Shown: positions 6,342 to 6,611 of the stretch, piece by piece
Layout: each line of letters opens with the position of its first letter
Numbering within the stretch: the first letter of the stretch is position 1
Origin: Myxococcales bacterium
Lineage (GTDB): Bacteria > Myxococcota_A > Polyangia > Fen-1088
Assembly: GCA_003161835.1 (NCBI GenBank)
Contig: PMNO01000300.1
Location: 247-6,857, forward strand
Direction: 5' to 3'
Length of the DNA stretch: 6,611 nucleotides
Made by a program: the position numbers and the translations under genes
Notes under the pieces: model-generated
Database searches by the model: none
The model's input: the letters and a program-made list of their open reading frames with translations, nothing else
Told to the model about the DNA's origin: nothing

Positions 6342-6611
6342 CCGCGGCGGGTGGCTGCCCTCGGTTTTGGGGATGGCGTTCGTCGCCCTCCAGTTGGCGT
6401 TGTCGGCGTGGGGCGGCATCGCGCGGCCATCGCTGATCACGGCGCTGGTCGGGTTGGCGATGGCCGCCGCTGGCGTGACGTTGTTCTGGTCCATGGGATT
6501 GCGTCGCGAATCGGTGGCCGCGCGCCTGGTGATCCTCGTGCCGATCGTGTTGTCGGTGGTCTTGGCGGTGGCGCTCATGCTGGACGGCGACTTTCGTCGG
6601 GCCGGGATTCG
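6334..6611 (+). CDS. Small membrane protein resembling cytochrome c oxidase subunit IV, 3' end outside the window
   Basis: An open frame of 92 codons running off the right edge, starting at a GTG (MGNRGGWLPSVLGMAFVALQ) that overlaps the subunit III stop by 8 bp. An alternative ATG is at 6373 (residue 14). Three hydrophobic helices are visible at about 7-28, 32-54 and 62-82, followed by a charged end (LDGDFRRAG). The stretch TLFWSMGLRRESVAARLVILVPI (49-71) parallels the FFMHLRRE-type segment of bacterial oxidase subunit IV (CtaF/CoxD-like), although the Met-His pair is replaced by Met-Gly. Three helices, about 90-100 residues and a place directly after subunit III are all as expected for subunit IV, which stabilises the oxidase. 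The sequence match is weak, so a different oxidase-associated small membrane protein remains possible. Confidence 0.6.
   Translation, partial: MGNRGGWLPSVLGMAFVALQLALSAWGGIARPSLITALVGLAMAAAGVTLFWSMGLRRESVAARLVILVPIVLSVVLAVALMLDGDFRRAGI

Noticed and set aside
1..6611. CRISPR arrays, insertion sequences, tRNA/rRNA genes, phage or defence modules
   Set aside because: No direct-repeat array, transposase, integrase, attachment-site pattern or RNA gene is visible. The window is almost fully explained by respiratory assembly genes.

Overview
This window is GC-rich, ordinary-looking bacterial chromosome with dense coding and many GTG starts. It is devoted to biogenesis of an aa3-type (heme A) cytochrome c oxidase. 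No 16S or other taxonomic marker is present. The combination of a heme A/heme O synthase fusion, a SCO protein, a Pro/Ala-rich copper lipoprotein and a subunit III with an Ala/Pro-rich leader suggests an aerobic Gram-negative bacterium of the Myxococcota/Deltaproteobacteria type. Other GC-rich phyla are not excluded.

Layout. A divergent junction at 5557-5594 splits the window. On the minus strand, reading leftwards, are: a membrane-anchored SCO1/SenC copper chaperone (5556-4822); a secreted lipoprotein with a type-1 copper (cupredoxin) site and a C-terminal beta-sandwich module (4748-3930); a SulP/DauA-like anion transporter with a STAS domain (3893-2043); a fused heme A synthase-heme O synthase, CtaA-CtaB (1927-152); and the first 51 codons of an ABC transporter ATPase (155-1), cut by the window edge just inside its Walker A motif. 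The genes are close together (13-115 bp apart, and the last pair overlaps as ATGA), so a single transcription unit is plausible. On the plus strand are cytochrome c oxidase subunit III (5595-6341) and, overlapping it by 8 bp, the start of a small three-helix membrane protein (6334 to the edge) that resembles cytochrome oxidase subunit IV.

How it fits together. CtaB farnesylates heme B to heme O and CtaA oxidises heme O to heme A, so the fusion supplies the cofactor of subunit I. SCO metallates the CuA centre of subunit II. The cupredoxin lipoprotein may carry copper or electrons on the periplasmic side. Subunits III and IV are structural parts of the oxidase. The SulP transporter has no obvious place in oxidase assembly and is the odd member of the cluster. 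Subunits I and II are not in the window and presumably lie beyond its right edge.

Most of the window is conserved respiratory machinery. I did not find an undescribed defence, mobile or RNA system. The points most worth a second look are the copper lipoprotein with an amicyanin-like ligand loop, the CtaA-CtaB fusion, the embedded SulP gene, and substitutions at usually conserved positions in subunit III.
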